Source: Pseudomonas ceruminis (GTDB lineage: Bacteria; Pseudomonadota; Gammaproteobacteria; Pseudomonadales; Pseudomonadaceae). Taken from it: 64,000 nt of DNA. The notes under the pieces were generated by a model, which saw only the letters and a list, made by a program, of their open reading frames with translations, made no database searches and was not told the DNA's origin. This document shows, one piece after another, positions 17,917-26,097 of this stretch; positions within the stretch are counted from its first letter, which is position 1; each line of letters opens with the position of its first letter. Both the position numbers and the translations under genes were made by a program. The stretch spans positions 142,089 through 206,088 of the forward strand of contig NZ_BQHW01000008.1 in assembly GCF_021602025.1 (NCBI RefSeq). The letters are read 5' to 3'.

Positions 17917-18651
17917 TCAGTCCCAGTCGTGAGTGATCTTCGGGTTAATAGGTGGTGTGCATTGGAGGGTGGCCAGATCAAGAAGAGTGAAATGGCCATC
18001 CATCCAGCCGGCGGTGTCGATGTGGAAAACATTGCCGAGCACGGCCGGCTGCCGGAGCGGGGTGTGCCCACATACAAGGGCGCGCAAGCCTTGGACGCCC
18101 TCCTTGTCGCCATCCTGAATTCGGCTGCGCGACCACATGCAGGTGTTTTGCGTCAGTCGCAACTGCTTGGCGGTCTCGGGCGCTTCAAGACCGGACCGCA
18201 ACTGATCCCAGGACGGGAAAGGGCAGTCCGCGTGCACGACACCCACCAGGCCGCCGGGCGTCTCCACCTCTATGGCGATCGGCAGCTCGCGGAACTGAGC
18301 GGCGAACTCTCGCTGCTCATCCCAGGCCAGGCCGGCGAACCAGGCGCCGCCGTTGTACACCCAGTTGTCCACGTCGCAGGTATCGAACCGGCAGACGTAG
18401 TCGTCGTGGTTGCCCCGAACCGGGTGGAACCATGGCTTGGCCAGCCAGGCCAGTACATATCGGCATTCGGGCCCACGGTCGACCAGATCGCCGACGCTGA
18501 ACAGCCGGTCAACTGCCGGATCGAAACCGGCAGCGTCCAAGGCAGCCTGCAGCCGGGTGAAGTGCCCATGGATGTCGCCGACAGCGAAATCGCGGCCAGC
18601 CGTGTTTGCGGTGAAGCGCTTGATGCGCACCACCTCTATGTTTTCGAGCAT
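17917..18651 (-). CDS. Calcineurin-like Ser/Thr protein phosphatase
   Basis: This 244-residue metallophosphatase shows the full motif set: FAVGDIHGHF, SVGDLVDRGPE, VRGNHDDYV and VCGHTPLRQP. These bind two metal ions and the phosphate. It matches the phage lambda phosphatase (NinI) class, though here it sits in the leftward operon near the integrase. GAGG precedes the ATG at 18651. Its target in the host is unknown. Confidence 0.87.
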   Translation of the reverse strand: MLENIEVVRIKRFTANTAGRDFAVGDIHGHFTRLQAALDAAGFDPAVDRLFSVGDLVDRGPECRYVLAWLAKPWFHPVRGNHDDYVCRFDTCDVDNWVYNGGAWFAGLAWDEQREFAAQFRELPIAIEVETPGGLVGVVHADCPFPSWDQLRSGLEAPETAKQLRLTQNTCMWSRSRIQDGDKEGVQGLRALVCGHTPLRQPAVLGNVFHIDTAGWMDGHFTLLDLATLQCTPPINPKITHDWD

Positions 18652-18702
18652 GCAGGATCCTCGCCCGCGCATGTCGGCGGGCTTGAGTAGTAGGGGGAGG
18701 GG

Positions 18703-19185
18703 TTAGGCTGCGGGGCGTTTCATGAAGGTGATCCAGTGCGTCTTTTCGCGCTTGCCGGACTTGTGGCCAAACAGGGGTTTCTCATCGGTCAGGGCCAGCA
18801 GCTCGCTGACCAGCACCTGGGTTTCATTCCACTTGAAGATCAGGATTCCCTCGGGCTCCAGCACGCGGAAGCACTCGGCGAAGCCTTGGCGGATGTCTTC
18901 CCGCCAGTCGCTGGTGAGCAGCCCATACTTGGCCCGCATCCAGCTGTCTACGCCGGCCCGGGTCAGGTGCGGCGGGTCGAACACCACCAGGCGGAATGTT
19001 TGATCCTCGAAGGGTAGGCTGCGAAAGTCCATCAGCACATCGGGCTCTACCTTCAACACCCTGCCGTCGCAGAGTAAGTGCTGCTCGTCGCGGATATCGC
19101 CGAACAGGGCGCGCTGGTCTTCCTTGTCGAACCACATCATGCGGCTGGCGCTGCAGGGGTCGAGCACCTTGGCGGCTGCGCTCAT
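18703..19185 (-). CDS. Class I SAM-dependent methyltransferase (phage)
   Basis: The 160-residue product has a truncated Rossmann methyltransferase fold. VLDPCSASRMMWFDK stands for the SAM loop and LVVFDPPHL resembles motif IV of DNA methylases (DPPY type). FRVLEPEGILIFKWNE is the typical motif after it. It may methylate phage DNA against restriction. Its ATG overlaps the stop of a tiny upstream ORF. The target base is not known. Confidence 0.75.
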   Translation of the reverse strand: MSAAAKVLDPCSASRMMWFDKEDQRALFGDIRDEQHLLCDGRVLKVEPDVLMDFRSLPFEDQTFRLVVFDPPHLTRAGVDSWMRAKYGLLTSDWREDIRQGFAECFRVLEPEGILIFKWNETQVLVSELLALTDEKPLFGHKSGKREKTHWITFMKRPAA

Positions 19186-19232
19186 CGCGGCCCCCTGTAG
19201 ATCAGGTAGGCCATGTAGGCGAGGGCGATCAT
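19182..19232 (-). CDS. 16-residue coupled membrane mini-ORF
   Basis: The frame MIALAYMAYLIYRGPR starts on the ATGA that ends the upstream gene and stops on the ATGA that begins the methyltransferase. It thus fills the gap exactly with two 4-base overlaps. The peptide could form one short membrane helix or simply carry ribosomes between genes. Expression is unproven. Confidence 0.4.
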   Translation of the reverse strand: MIALAYMAYLIYRGPR

Positions 19233-19621
19233 GGCATCAGCTCCTTCGGCACCTGGACGGTATCGCCGAGCTTGGCTTTGACCAGGCCTCGGCAGAAGGC
19301 AATTAGCGCGGTCGGGCCGTAGCACCAGAACCCGGACCTTCCCGGGCCAGAGCTGTAGCGGAAGTTTGCATCAGCCAGGTGGGCTTCGTAGTGGAGGCCG
19401 CCGTGATGTTTATCTACCAGCGGCCCGCCTTGACTCCAGTCAGCAGATGGCGAGTAAATTGAGCGGATGCTTTCAATCAGCTTGATACCGCCGCGATCGT
19501 GTACTTGCACCAACTCGCGGCCATATCGCCAGCTTGTCTCGACGCTCTCCACTTTTGCCACCGCCCAATCCAGCGGTGCGCCGATCAGGTTGGATACCCT
19601 CACTTCGATCAGGTCGGTCAT
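19229..19621 (-). CDS. Phage protein, DUF2591-like
   Basis: The 130-residue product begins MTDLIEVRVSNLIGAPLDWA and includes SPSADWSQGGPLVDKH and CRGLVKAKLGDTVQVPKEL. This pattern (ligand-like pocket with D-W-S-Q-G-G-P) is that of small phage proteins annotated DUF2591. GAAGG precedes the ATG. It is coupled by ATGA overlaps on both sides. Function is unknown. Confidence 0.65.
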   Translation of the reverse strand: MTDLIEVRVSNLIGAPLDWAVAKVESVETSWRYGRELVQVHDRGGIKLIESIRSIYSPSADWSQGGPLVDKHHGGLHYEAHLADANFRYSSGPGRSGFWCYGPTALIAFCRGLVKAKLGDTVQVPKELMP

Positions 19622-19974
19622 GGCGACACCTTCTCGACTGGAAGCAGTTGAGCTGCCATCTCTGCTGCGAGGCCGACGGGCCACCAGTAACGTGGCCGCT
19701 GATACTCCGGGTAGCCGGCCTCGCGCAGGACGAGACCTTTTCGCTCCAGAGCCTTGAAAGTGCTGAGCACCGAAGCGGCCGCGAGGTTGAGGCGAGTGCC
19801 AACCTCGCGGCTCAGCCCGCCAAGTCCAAAGGCGCAGGCCTGATCGCCTGCAGCCAGCTTCTTGCAGTCTTGCTCGTACAGGTACGGTGTTTTCTCCCGG
19901 TACCGCACTACGTTGGCGCGTGATACCTCGCGCAAGGCTTCGAGGACGCGCTGTTGGTTGTCGGTCAGTTTCAC
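19618..19974 (-). CDS. Winged-helix-like phage protein
   Basis: The 118-residue product reads MKLTDNQQRVLEALREVSRA, then GGLSREVGTRLNLAAASVLS and ALERKGLVLREAGYPEYQRP. This is the spacing of a MarR- or Rrf2-like winged helix. It may act as an early regulator. Coupled by ATGA to both neighbours. Confidence 0.6.
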   Translation of the reverse strand: MKLTDNQQRVLEALREVSRANVVRYREKTPYLYEQDCKKLAAGDQACAFGLGGLSREVGTRLNLAAASVLSTFKALERKGLVLREAGYPEYQRPRYWWPVGLAAEMAAQLLPVEKVSP

Positions 19975-20249
19975 AGCTGATACCTCTCATCAATCCAGCG
20001 CCCAGGCGCCATAGCGGGTGTAGGTTCGGGTTGGGTTTCGTGCGGGGAGAGCTGGCGCTGGTTGCCGGCCTGGTCCGGGTCGCGCAACATCCAGTCAGGT
20101 ATGCAGCTGAGTCCGCCGGCGTTGCCTGCTGCATATTTCCAGCAGGTAACTGATCGCTTGTCGTCGTGGAGCACATCTATGCTCGGGGTAAGCTGCTCCG
20201 CGCTGGCGCCGGTGGCCAGCAGCAGGAGGCAGATGGTGAGGCGGGTCAT
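19971..20249 (-). CDS. Small exported phage protein
   Basis: MTRLTICLLLLATGASAEQL is a clear Sec signal peptide. The mature part of about 75 residues has two cysteines that could form a disulfide (VTCWKY and LSCIPD). An exported product in an early operon may alter the cell envelope. No family is recognised. Coupled by ATGA overlaps. Confidence 0.6.
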   Translation of the reverse strand: MTRLTICLLLLATGASAEQLTPSIDVLHDDKRSVTCWKYAAGNAGGLSCIPDWMLRDPDQAGNQRQLSPHETQPEPTPAMAPGRWIDERYQL

Positions 20250-20497
20250 GATGGCTCGTTCCCCTCACGCATAGCGCGCAGCTTGTCGCGTTGGATGATT
20301 TCGGTGCACTTGGCGTTTCCGTAGAAGCAGGCGTCTGGCATGCCTTTCGGATCGGAAAGGCAGCAGTCGGAGCAGGTCCATCCGCATTCGCCCCGGGCGG
20401 CCTGGTCGGTCCAGTCACGCATCTGCTTGTTCATCCCTTCCAGATAGGCCGGGAACTCGCTGGCCGGAATTTCGGTGACCTTCACGAACTCACTCAT
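20246..20497 (-). CDS. Cysteine-rich small phage protein
   Basis: This 83-residue protein has six cysteines in WTCSDCCLSD, DACFYG and AKCTEI, which suggests a zinc- or iron-binding knuckle. It begins MSEFVKVTEIPASEFPAYLE. Coupled by ATGA to neighbours in the leftward operon. Confidence 0.55.
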   Translation of the reverse strand: MSEFVKVTEIPASEFPAYLEGMNKQMRDWTDQAARGECGWTCSDCCLSDPKGMPDACFYGNAKCTEIIQRDKLRAMREGNEPS

Positions 20498-20817
20498 ATG
20501 CGGACCTCGCCGGTTGCTGCAAATCTCTGAAGGACCGGCAGCAAGGCCGCGACCTGTTCCCGGCTCAAGTGCATGCGAGTAGTCAGCAGCACCTGGTCAG
20601 GGATTGGGTAAGGCACCCATCCGTTCGTTTCTTTGGTGACCACGCCGAAGGCGGCCGCCTGGCTGGCCATGATCTTCGGTTCGGCATCCTCGACGCCCAG
20701 CCAGATAGCCTCGGGCTCGACCAGGCTGCTGAGCTGGACGTTGCAGCGCGCCCCGTAAAGGTCAGAAAACTCGAGCAGGGCAAAGCCCCGGCCCGTCGCG
20801 CTCGGTATGATTTCCAT
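20494..20817 (-). CDS. Hypothetical phage protein (107 aa)
   Basis: The product begins MEIIPSATGRGFALLEFSDL and ends in a helical MHLSREQVAALLPVLQRFAA. The first half is a beta barrel-like small domain. The start at 20817 follows AAGG; an in-frame ATG at 20859 is less likely. It begins this sub-operon, opposite the rightward gene at 20999. Similar proteins are widespread in Pseudomonas prophages with no known role. Confidence 0.6.
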   Translation of the reverse strand: MEIIPSATGRGFALLEFSDLYGARCNVQLSSLVEPEAIWLGVEDAEPKIMASQAAAFGVVTKETNGWVPYPIPDQVLLTTRMHLSREQVAALLPVLQRFAATGEVRI

Positions 20818-20998
20818 TGGATGGCCTTGGCCGCCATATCGCGGCAGTGAGTTGTACAAGTGGTTGGGTTCGGTACAAGAAAATCGGCCGATGGTCCGAT
20901 TCAGTTCTCAAGCTGCGATACCGAGATTGCGTCTCGCCTCGCTTTGGCTATGGTGAGAGTTCACCCGTGGCATACAACTAAAATCGTAGGAGGCCGAC

Positions 20999-21298
20999 AT
21001 GAGGATTCGCGGTGAAGTTTTCTGGGAGTGGGCTGATCCAACGCTTCACCACCGTGCTCACGACGAAACCCTCAGCGATGGAACGCACATTGATGTTCAG
21101 GTGCGCCTGTCGCGAGCGGGTAACACGCAGATGTTCATTGGCGTGTATGCACCAAACGGGTTGGCGATCCACGAAGAGGCTTTCGATTCCCGACCTGGCG
21201 AGTCAATGACCAGGGCGCTGGCCTGGGGAGTGGGGCGGGCTCGCCGGATCGCCACCGATACCCAGCCGAAATTCGATAAAGTCGCCTGCTCGAGATAG
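20999..21298 (+). CDS. Hypothetical protein, rightward insert
   Basis: AGGAGG stands eight bases before the ATG. The 99-residue product is beta-rich (DVQVRLSRAGNTQMFIGVYA) and ends in a basic helix. It runs against the surrounding leftward operon and is followed by a perfect hairpin, so it is probably an independent unit with its own promoter in the 181-base gap before it. Confidence 0.65.
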   Translation: MRIRGEVFWEWADPTLHHRAHDETLSDGTHIDVQVRLSRAGNTQMFIGVYAPNGLAIHEEAFDSRPGESMTRALAWGVGRARRIATDTQPKFDKVACSR

Positions 21299-21321
21299 AG
21301 GGGACAGGGGCTACAGCTGAG

Positions 21322-21341
21322 TGGAGTACTTTTGTACTCCA
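21322..21341. terminator. 8-bp perfect hairpin between convergent genes
   Basis: TGGAGTAC and GTACTCCA flank a TTTT loop, lying between the rightward gene ending at 21298 and the leftward gene ending at 21346. No T-run follows. Confidence 0.5.
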
Positions 21342-21345
21342 GTGG

Positions 21346-22236
21346 TCAGGAGGGCTTGCGATCCAGGGCGGCGCGGGCTTGCCAGTCATTCCATCTAGTT
21401 TGCATAGTCCTGCATTCATACTCATCATGACGGACTGGGTGGCGCTTAAGTTCTGAATCAATTGGGCGTCCGGTCGTGAGGATTACATGCCTTTCAAAAT
21501 CCGCCCGCTCATCGCACTCAACCGGCGCGCTCGGCTCTGCGCTGGCGGATAGGGCGTTGCGTGCGACGGTGCCATCCTCGATGAAATCAGGGTCGTCGCC
21601 GCACCAGAGGATGTTCAGCGGCTCGCCGCTCACTGTGTCCCAATTCCCGCTTTCAAAGTGGTAGTGCTCCCGGTCAGCGTAGAACTTCAAGGCAGCGCGC
21701 AGCCGCTCAACCTCAGCACGCAGATCGCAGATCTTCTTCCAGTGCTTGGATATGCCCTCCCGGTACCACTCAATTGAGTGTTGGAAATTGGGTTCGCCCA
21801 TGAAGGTGGCGCCCTCCACGCCTACCGGCTCGCCTAGGTGCTGCTCGGCAGGCGCGACTCCTGCCATCGGTCCCAGCCCAACAATCGGCAGTCCAGTAGC
21901 CACCGAATCCCTCTCTGCCTCTTCTTTGGTCCACCAGATGGCAGTACCAACCATCCAGGCTATTGGCTCGGGGTTGGGCTGCGGGGCTGGCTGGGTCATG
22001 GCCTGAATGATGTTCAGCAGATCATGGCGATCAAGTTCATCGCAGTCGCCGAGGCACAGGCGGTCACCAACGTCGCGTGTGCACTGCGCATCGTCTTCGG
22101 TCAACTCTTCGGAGCTACCAACCCAGCCGCAACGGCGGCATTGGGCGGGGTAGTAACGTCCAACCAGCGGCTCCAGGCCAATGTATGGCGGCACGCTGAC
22201 CATCTCTGTGTTGCTGGATCGGTTTTCTGTGGGCAT
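21346..22236 (-). CDS. Large hypothetical phage protein with zinc-ribbon start
   Basis: The N terminus (about 30-65) has CRRCGW plus two later cysteines, as in Lar-like zinc ribbons. A central coiled region (LRAEVERLRAALKFYADREH) follows, and the C terminus ends in MQTRWNDWQARAALDRKPS, a motif common at the end of phage ead/Ea22-like proteins. GAGGA precedes the ATG. Function is unknown; an Ea22-type early protein is the best guess. Confidence 0.6.
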   Translation of the reverse strand: MPTENRSSNTEMVSVPPYIGLEPLVGRYYPAQCRRCGWVGSSEELTEDDAQCTRDVGDRLCLGDCDELDRHDLLNIIQAMTQPAPQPNPEPIAWMVGTAIWWTKEEAERDSVATGLPIVGLGPMAGVAPAEQHLGEPVGVEGATFMGEPNFQHSIEWYREGISKHWKKICDLRAEVERLRAALKFYADREHYHFESGNWDTVSGEPLNILWCGDDPDFIEDGTVARNALSASAEPSAPVECDERADFERHVILTTGRPIDSELKRHPVRHDEYECRTMQTRWNDWQARAALDRKPS

Positions 22237-22283
22237 GGGGGGTCCTCACGGATATAGTCCGCGCTCTGGATGGAGGTGGTGTT

Positions 22284-23288
22284 ATGGATTTTGCGAAAGC
22301 CTACAAAAAATGCAGAAGAGCGCAGGCCCTAGGTAGAGGCCTGAAATCAGTAGAGGCGTGTCTTGAAAGAGAATCTACGGACTATATAAAAATTGAAGAG
22401 GCCGAGGTAAACGGCTTCTGGCCGATTCACGGTTACAGAGTGACTACTCTAGATGGGACGGCTTTTTTTCCAAGAAATCTTTCTGAGCTTCCAAGGGCAT
22501 CCGGGCTAGCTTGGCATCGCGAAGCATTTTCTTCAGCAGATATAGTGGTGCCGCCTTATTATACTTTTCGAACTCTGGGGAGGCACGCGGCCGAAATAAA
22601 TAGTGCGGTAACCCAAGATGACAAGCTTAAGCTCGGCGATCGCATGCTTTTAGAGATTTATCCACCCGATGGTCTGGCGGAGCTAATTGAAGGCGTTTGG
22701 TCTGTAAGGAAAACCTTTGATCAGTTCCATTCCCAGTTAGTGGAGTCATCAAAAGCATACTGCCTGGGATTATATAATATTGCCATCGTAGGTTTACTGC
22801 CTTGCATAGAGGGTATCGTTAGGCATCTTGGATTGGCCTCAGGAATGGATGTAGGCAATGACGTAAGCATAAGAACGCTGAGTGTAGTGTTTAAACGGCT
22901 GCAACAAAAAGAAATTGATATGATGATGGAGGGTTATGACTGGTATCCAAGAAACGAAATATCGGTATCGTTCCTTGATCGTTTTCATGAGCGTGTTCAA
23001 ATGTTTGAAAGCATATCAAGCTATCTGAAGTCGAAACTTTATCTACATACTGACTCTGCCCCTGATTATCTCACGTTGAACCGGCATGGGATTTCCCACG
23101 GCTTTTTTCAGGGTTACGCGACACCGGCAAATTATCTTCGGTTATTTAATCTGCTGAGTGCACTTTCTTTCGCTGCAGCCATGGTTGAAGGGAAAGGCAG
23201 TTTGAAGCATCCCGGTCCAACCCCAGAATCGGAAACTCTTACAATTTGCCTGCTGAAATGTGCAGCGCTAAATCACCTGATCCGCTAA
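22284..23288 (+). CDS. AT-rich moron gene with HEPN-type Rx4H motif
   Basis: This 334-residue protein has no recognised full-length family. Near its C terminus stands LTLNRHGISHGFFQGYATPANY, which includes Arg267-x4-His272, the catalytic spacing of HEPN ribonucleases, followed by a helix. The gene runs against the early operon. It is clearly richer in A and T than its neighbours (27 of 60 G+C in one counted line), with codons such as ATA and AGA that the prophage avoids. GGAGG precedes the ATG. A defence or abortive-infection role is inferred only. Confidence 0.75.
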   Translation: MDFAKAYKKCRRAQALGRGLKSVEACLERESTDYIKIEEAEVNGFWPIHGYRVTTLDGTAFFPRNLSELPRASGLAWHREAFSSADIVVPPYYTFRTLGRHAAEINSAVTQDDKLKLGDRMLLEIYPPDGLAELIEGVWSVRKTFDQFHSQLVESSKAYCLGLYNIAIVGLLPCIEGIVRHLGLASGMDVGNDVSIRTLSVVFKRLQQKEIDMMMEGYDWYPRNEISVSFLDRFHERVQMFESISSYLKSKLYLHTDSAPDYLTLNRHGISHGFFQGYATPANYLRLFNLLSALSFAAAMVEGKGSLKHPGPTPESETLTICLLKCAALNHLIR

Positions 23289-23311
23289 TTTAATAGGGCA
23301 GCGCCAGAGGG

Positions 23312-23857
23312 TCAGGCGGCGATCGGGAACTGCTTGGCCAGGGCCTGCTGAACTGCGGCGATGATGCGGCAGAGGTAGTCCCAGTCAGGGTTGCGCTCCA
23401 TGGCGTCGGTCGGCAAGTTCCACCAGTCATCACCGAACACTCGGTGCATGAACTCGCGGTGGGCGCCGCCGCACTCATCGAGCGAGATGGTGTGGCGAAC
23501 ATCCTCGGCCTCGTCGAGCAGGCTCCGGGCGTCTTCTGCATCCAGATCCCTGTCACGCCGCATTTGCACGATTACCTTCCGCGCTTTGTCGGCCAGCGCT
23601 TCAGCACTGAACCGGCGAGAGCTCAGCGACCGGTCGAAGTAGCCGATGATGTAGGCGTCGTGCAGCTTGCAGAAGAACTGTCCGATGGTCAGGCCATCCC
23701 ACATGCCGCCCCAGTAGGCGTGCCAGGTCTTGTCGTAGCAGCTGACGGTGATCTTGCCCTTGCAGGGCTCGAAGTCTTCGAGGTAGACGCTGATCGGGTC
23801 TAGCCATTCGGCGCCGGTGATCAGCAGCTTGGTGACGGTCGAGGTCTCGACGTTCAT
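23312..23857 (-). CDS. Hypothetical phage protein (181 aa)
   Basis: The start MNVETSTVTKLLITGAEWLD at 23857 follows GGAG at good distance; an ATG 12 bases upstream is possible. The protein has many aromatic residues (WHAYWGGMWDGLTIGQFFCK) and a charged helical middle with SLDECGGAHREFMHRVFGDD. It is typical of early-operon proteins of unknown function in Pseudomonas and enteric phages. Confidence 0.6.
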   Translation of the reverse strand: MNVETSTVTKLLITGAEWLDPISVYLEDFEPCKGKITVSCYDKTWHAYWGGMWDGLTIGQFFCKLHDAYIIGYFDRSLSSRRFSAEALADKARKVIVQMRRDRDLDAEDARSLLDEAEDVRHTISLDECGGAHREFMHRVFGDDWWNLPTDAMERNPDWDYLCRIIAAVQQALAKQFPIAA

Positions 23858-23968
23858 GGCTTTCTCCATGCATGCGCCGCCCCCCCGTGCTGGTGGCGGC
23901 ATGGTGGCAATTTGGTTTGGGATGGGGTATTACGGGTTACCGGCATGGGGCCGGATCAAGGAGCAGTG

Positions 23969-24247
23969 ATGGCTAGGGTAAGGGTGAAGCGCCTGTCTAT
24001 CGGGTCAGGTGCTAGGACAGCTCTCTATGATGAGCACACATGTAAGCCGCTATATGCTGATCAAATTGATTTGAATACTTTCAAGGTCACACTTACGGAC
24101 GGAAATTACGACCATTCAGGAGATCCACTCAATGAAGGTGAATTTGAGATGGATACTGAGGTCGGGTCCTTTCACGGCTATGCGAAAGAGCAGATGCCAG
24201 GGCTGGGGTTACCCGAAACCATCATTCTCACGCTGATCGCTGAATAG
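23969..24247 (+). CDS. Small hypothetical protein, rightward insert
   Basis: GGAG five bases before the ATG at 23969 supports this 92-residue frame, which runs against the operon and overlaps the next leftward gene by 20 bases at the 3' end. The product is acidic (ALYDEHTCKPLYADQIDLNT). Its base composition is AT-richer than its neighbours, like the gene at 22284, so both may be late arrivals. Confidence 0.55.
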   Translation: MARVRVKRLSIGSGARTALYDEHTCKPLYADQIDLNTFKVTLTDGNYDHSGDPLNEGEFEMDTEVGSFHGYAKEQMPGLGLPETIILTLIAE

Positions 24248-24755
24248 TCGGTGCAAATACCTCGTCGCCTGGGTCTTGCTGGAGCATGAGCATGCTCTTC
24301 CGGTCGAAGGCCAGGGCCAGGCGTGGCGAGATGCTGATTTCATGACGCGGCGGGGTTAGAAACTTCGCCGCGTGAAGCCGGCCCAGGGCGTGGATGCCGT
24401 GGATCAGCGCCTCGATCATCTGGCTGTACGTAGCGTCTGCCCAGCCGCAGATCGCCCGCAGGTGCTGGCCGGTTCGCTTCCTGGCCGATAGCCTCAGCGG
24501 CTCAGTCCGCGCCACAGATCGGTGAGCTTCTATTTCGTGGCGCGCGATCCTGAACAGCGCGTGATGCCCGAGCGCTTCGACGTGATGAATCATCAGCGTC
24601 AGCGCCTCGCCCTGTTCCTCGATCCCGGCCCACTCCATCAACTCAAGCAGGGCCTGTTTAGTTCCTGGGCGAACCTTCAAGCGCAGGTCTTCTTCCTGCA
24701 GGCGCTCTGCCTTGGCGCGGCGTTTTTCGTCACGCTGCTGCTGCGTCAGAGCCAT
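24228..24755 (-). CDS. Phage protein with RHH-like C-terminal half
   Basis: GGAGG precedes the ATG at 24755. The first 40 residues are a charged helix (QQQRDEKRRAKAERLQEEDL). A later segment, LRLSARKRTGQHLRAICGWA, reads as a ribbon-helix-helix DNA-binding unit. One copy of the 37-bp palindromic repeat (24508-24544) lies inside the coding region. Function is unknown. Confidence 0.6.
   Translation of the reverse strand: MALTQQQRDEKRRAKAERLQEEDLRLKVRPGTKQALLELMEWAGIEEQGEALTLMIHHVEALGHHALFRIARHEIEAHRSVARTEPLRLSARKRTGQHLRAICGWADATYSQMIEALIHGIHALGRLHAAKFLTPPRHEISISPRLALAFDRKSMLMLQQDPGDEVFAPTIQRSA
24508..24544. repeat. 37-bp palindromic repeat, copy A
   Basis: CGCGCCAC (24508-24515) and GTGGCGCG (24537-24544) flank a 21-base spacer ending TTTC. 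It is in the coding sequence of the 24228-24755 gene. Other copies are at 33637, 41734 and 47364. Confidence 0.8.
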
Positions 24756-25095
24756 CATCGCCTCCATTGCGCACAAAGGTGGCGCCCGGCCCGATGTCGA
24801 GCAGGTCGCACACCCGGTTGATGACCTTGAGCGCGGCAGCAAACACCTCTGCATCGTCCGGCTCGCGGGCCAGGCGCTTCATGTTCGGCTGGTGCTCCAG
24901 GCAGACCTTGTCGACCAGGCGCCGGGCCAGCCTGCGCAGGTGGTCGGCGCTGTCGTGCACTCGAAGACTCAGGGCAAAGGCCAGGGCCACATCATCAGGC
25001 CGGTACTGGCCGCCGCTGCGGGTGTTGTACAGCTTCTTGACCGGCCGATTCATCCAGGCTGGCAGGGTTACCACTCCAGAAGGTGCTTTCTGCAT
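24730..25095 (-). CDS. Hypothetical phage protein (121 aa)
   Basis: AAGGAG precedes the ATG. The product includes YRPDDVALAFALSLRVHDSA and a helical C-terminal half with a Cys (RVCDLLDIGPGATFVRNGG). It overlaps the next gene by 26 bases. No function is known. Confidence 0.6.
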   Translation of the reverse strand: MQKAPSGVVTLPAWMNRPVKKLYNTRSGGQYRPDDVALAFALSLRVHDSADHLRRLARRLVDKVCLEHQPNMKRLAREPDDAEVFAAALKVINRVCDLLDIGPGATFVRNGGDDGSDAAAA

Positions 25096-25176
25096 TTCGG
25101 TGCTCCTTGAGGCCGCTTGGCGGCACGTGGAACTGTTCTTGTCGCCGGCGCTGGCGGACCAGGTGGTTGATCCGTC

Positions 25177-25365
25177 TCATGCGGCGCGCGCCGTTTCGAT
25201 CTGCTCGGTGACCTCGACCAGTTGCTGGGTCAGGTTCTCGATGGTGGCGGCGCCGCGCACACGTTCGGCGCGGCCCCATTGGCAGCTGCGGTTGAACAGT
25301 AGCTGCAGGTGCTGCTCCAGTTCCTTCCGGCGCTGGAGCAGATCAAGGATGGTTGCCAGTGGCAT
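25177..25365 (-). CDS. Small coiled phage protein (62 aa)
   Basis: The whole product is one long helix of heptads, MPLATILDLLQRRKELEQHL and NLTQQLVEVTEQIETA. GGAG precedes the ATG, which lies three bases after the exonuclease stop. Possibly an accessory to the exonuclease. Confidence 0.55.
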   Translation of the reverse strand: MPLATILDLLQRRKELEQHLQLLFNRSCQWGRAERVRGAATIENLTQQLVEVTEQIETARAA

Positions 25366-25368
25366 GGC

Positions 25369-26034
25369 TTACTTCTCCAGCGCTTTCCGCAGATATGGGT
25401 CGATGTCGGCCTGGCCGAGCAGCCAGCGCTTGTAGTCGCGCGGGATGTCTTCGATCTTGGAGCCGGCATGCTTGCCGAAGCGGATGACCTTCGGGATGCG
25501 AGCGTCTTCGGAGATTTCCCAGAGTTCTTCCCAGCTGGCCACCGGTCGCCCCAGCTGCGCCTTCAGTGAGGTGAAAATTGCAGCCAGGAGGCGACGACAG
25601 TTCTTCACGTCGTCCAGCGCGGCGTGGGCGTTTCTCAGCAGTTCGGGCGCTTCCGCCCGGTAGTGCAGGTAGATCATCGCTGACTGTGTGTGCGAGTCAG
25701 CATCCGGCCAAAGCATTGAGCTTAGGGCCTTGGTGCAGATGCGCTTGATATCCGGCTTGCCGATCACCCCCCAGTCGTAATCGACGTTGTGACCGATCAG
25801 GTAGGTGGCGTCCTCGGGCAGCTTGAAGGAATCATGCGGCGGGCAGTCGACCAGATCTTCGTCCAGGATGTGGCTGGTTGCCAGGGCGCCAAGTTCGATG
25901 GGCTTGGATGGCTTGTAGCGCTGCAAGAACTCGCCGGTTACGGCCAGGCCGGCACCGAGCTGCAGCCAGGCGGCCTCAACTAACTCGGGGTTGTTCAGGC
26001 CGGTGGTTTCAGAGTCGAAAATGTAGGCGGTCAT
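25369..26034 (-). CDS. DEDD-family 3'-5' exonuclease
   Basis: The 221-residue protein begins MTAYIFDSETTGLNNPELVE, exonuclease motif I (Asp and Glu). LIGHNVDYDWGVI is motif II, and RNAHAALDDVKNCRRL holds the His and Asp of motif III. The C-terminal GKHAGSKIEDIPRDYKRWLL is the extra domain often fused to DnaQ-like nucleases. It neighbours a DUF669-like protein and a RecA-like ATPase, so it probably supplies single strands for phage recombination. Confidence 0.85.
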   Translation of the reverse strand: MTAYIFDSETTGLNNPELVEAAWLQLGAGLAVTGEFLQRYKPSKPIELGALATSHILDEDLVDCPPHDSFKLPEDATYLIGHNVDYDWGVIGKPDIKRICTKALSSMLWPDADSHTQSAMIYLHYRAEAPELLRNAHAALDDVKNCRRLLAAIFTSLKAQLGRPVASWEELWEISEDARIPKVIRFGKHAGSKIEDIPRDYKRWLLGQADIDPYLRKALEK

Positions 26035-26097
26035 ATGAGGTCCATCGCGGAAGAGGAAGGGGTGGCAGCAGCGGGCTGGACTGCTGCTCATGAGCAA

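Noticed and set aside
19622-20176. Extension of the DUF2591-like frame upstream
   Set aside because: Covers two coupled real genes; Pro/Arg-rich, with no start signal. The ATG at 19621 has a ribosome site.
24995-25180. 61-residue leftward frame starting on the ATGA at the stop of the 25177-25365 gene
   Set aside because: It overlaps the better-supported gene at 24730-25095 by 101 bases, and that gene has a perfect AAGGAG; the frame is very basic and low in complexity.
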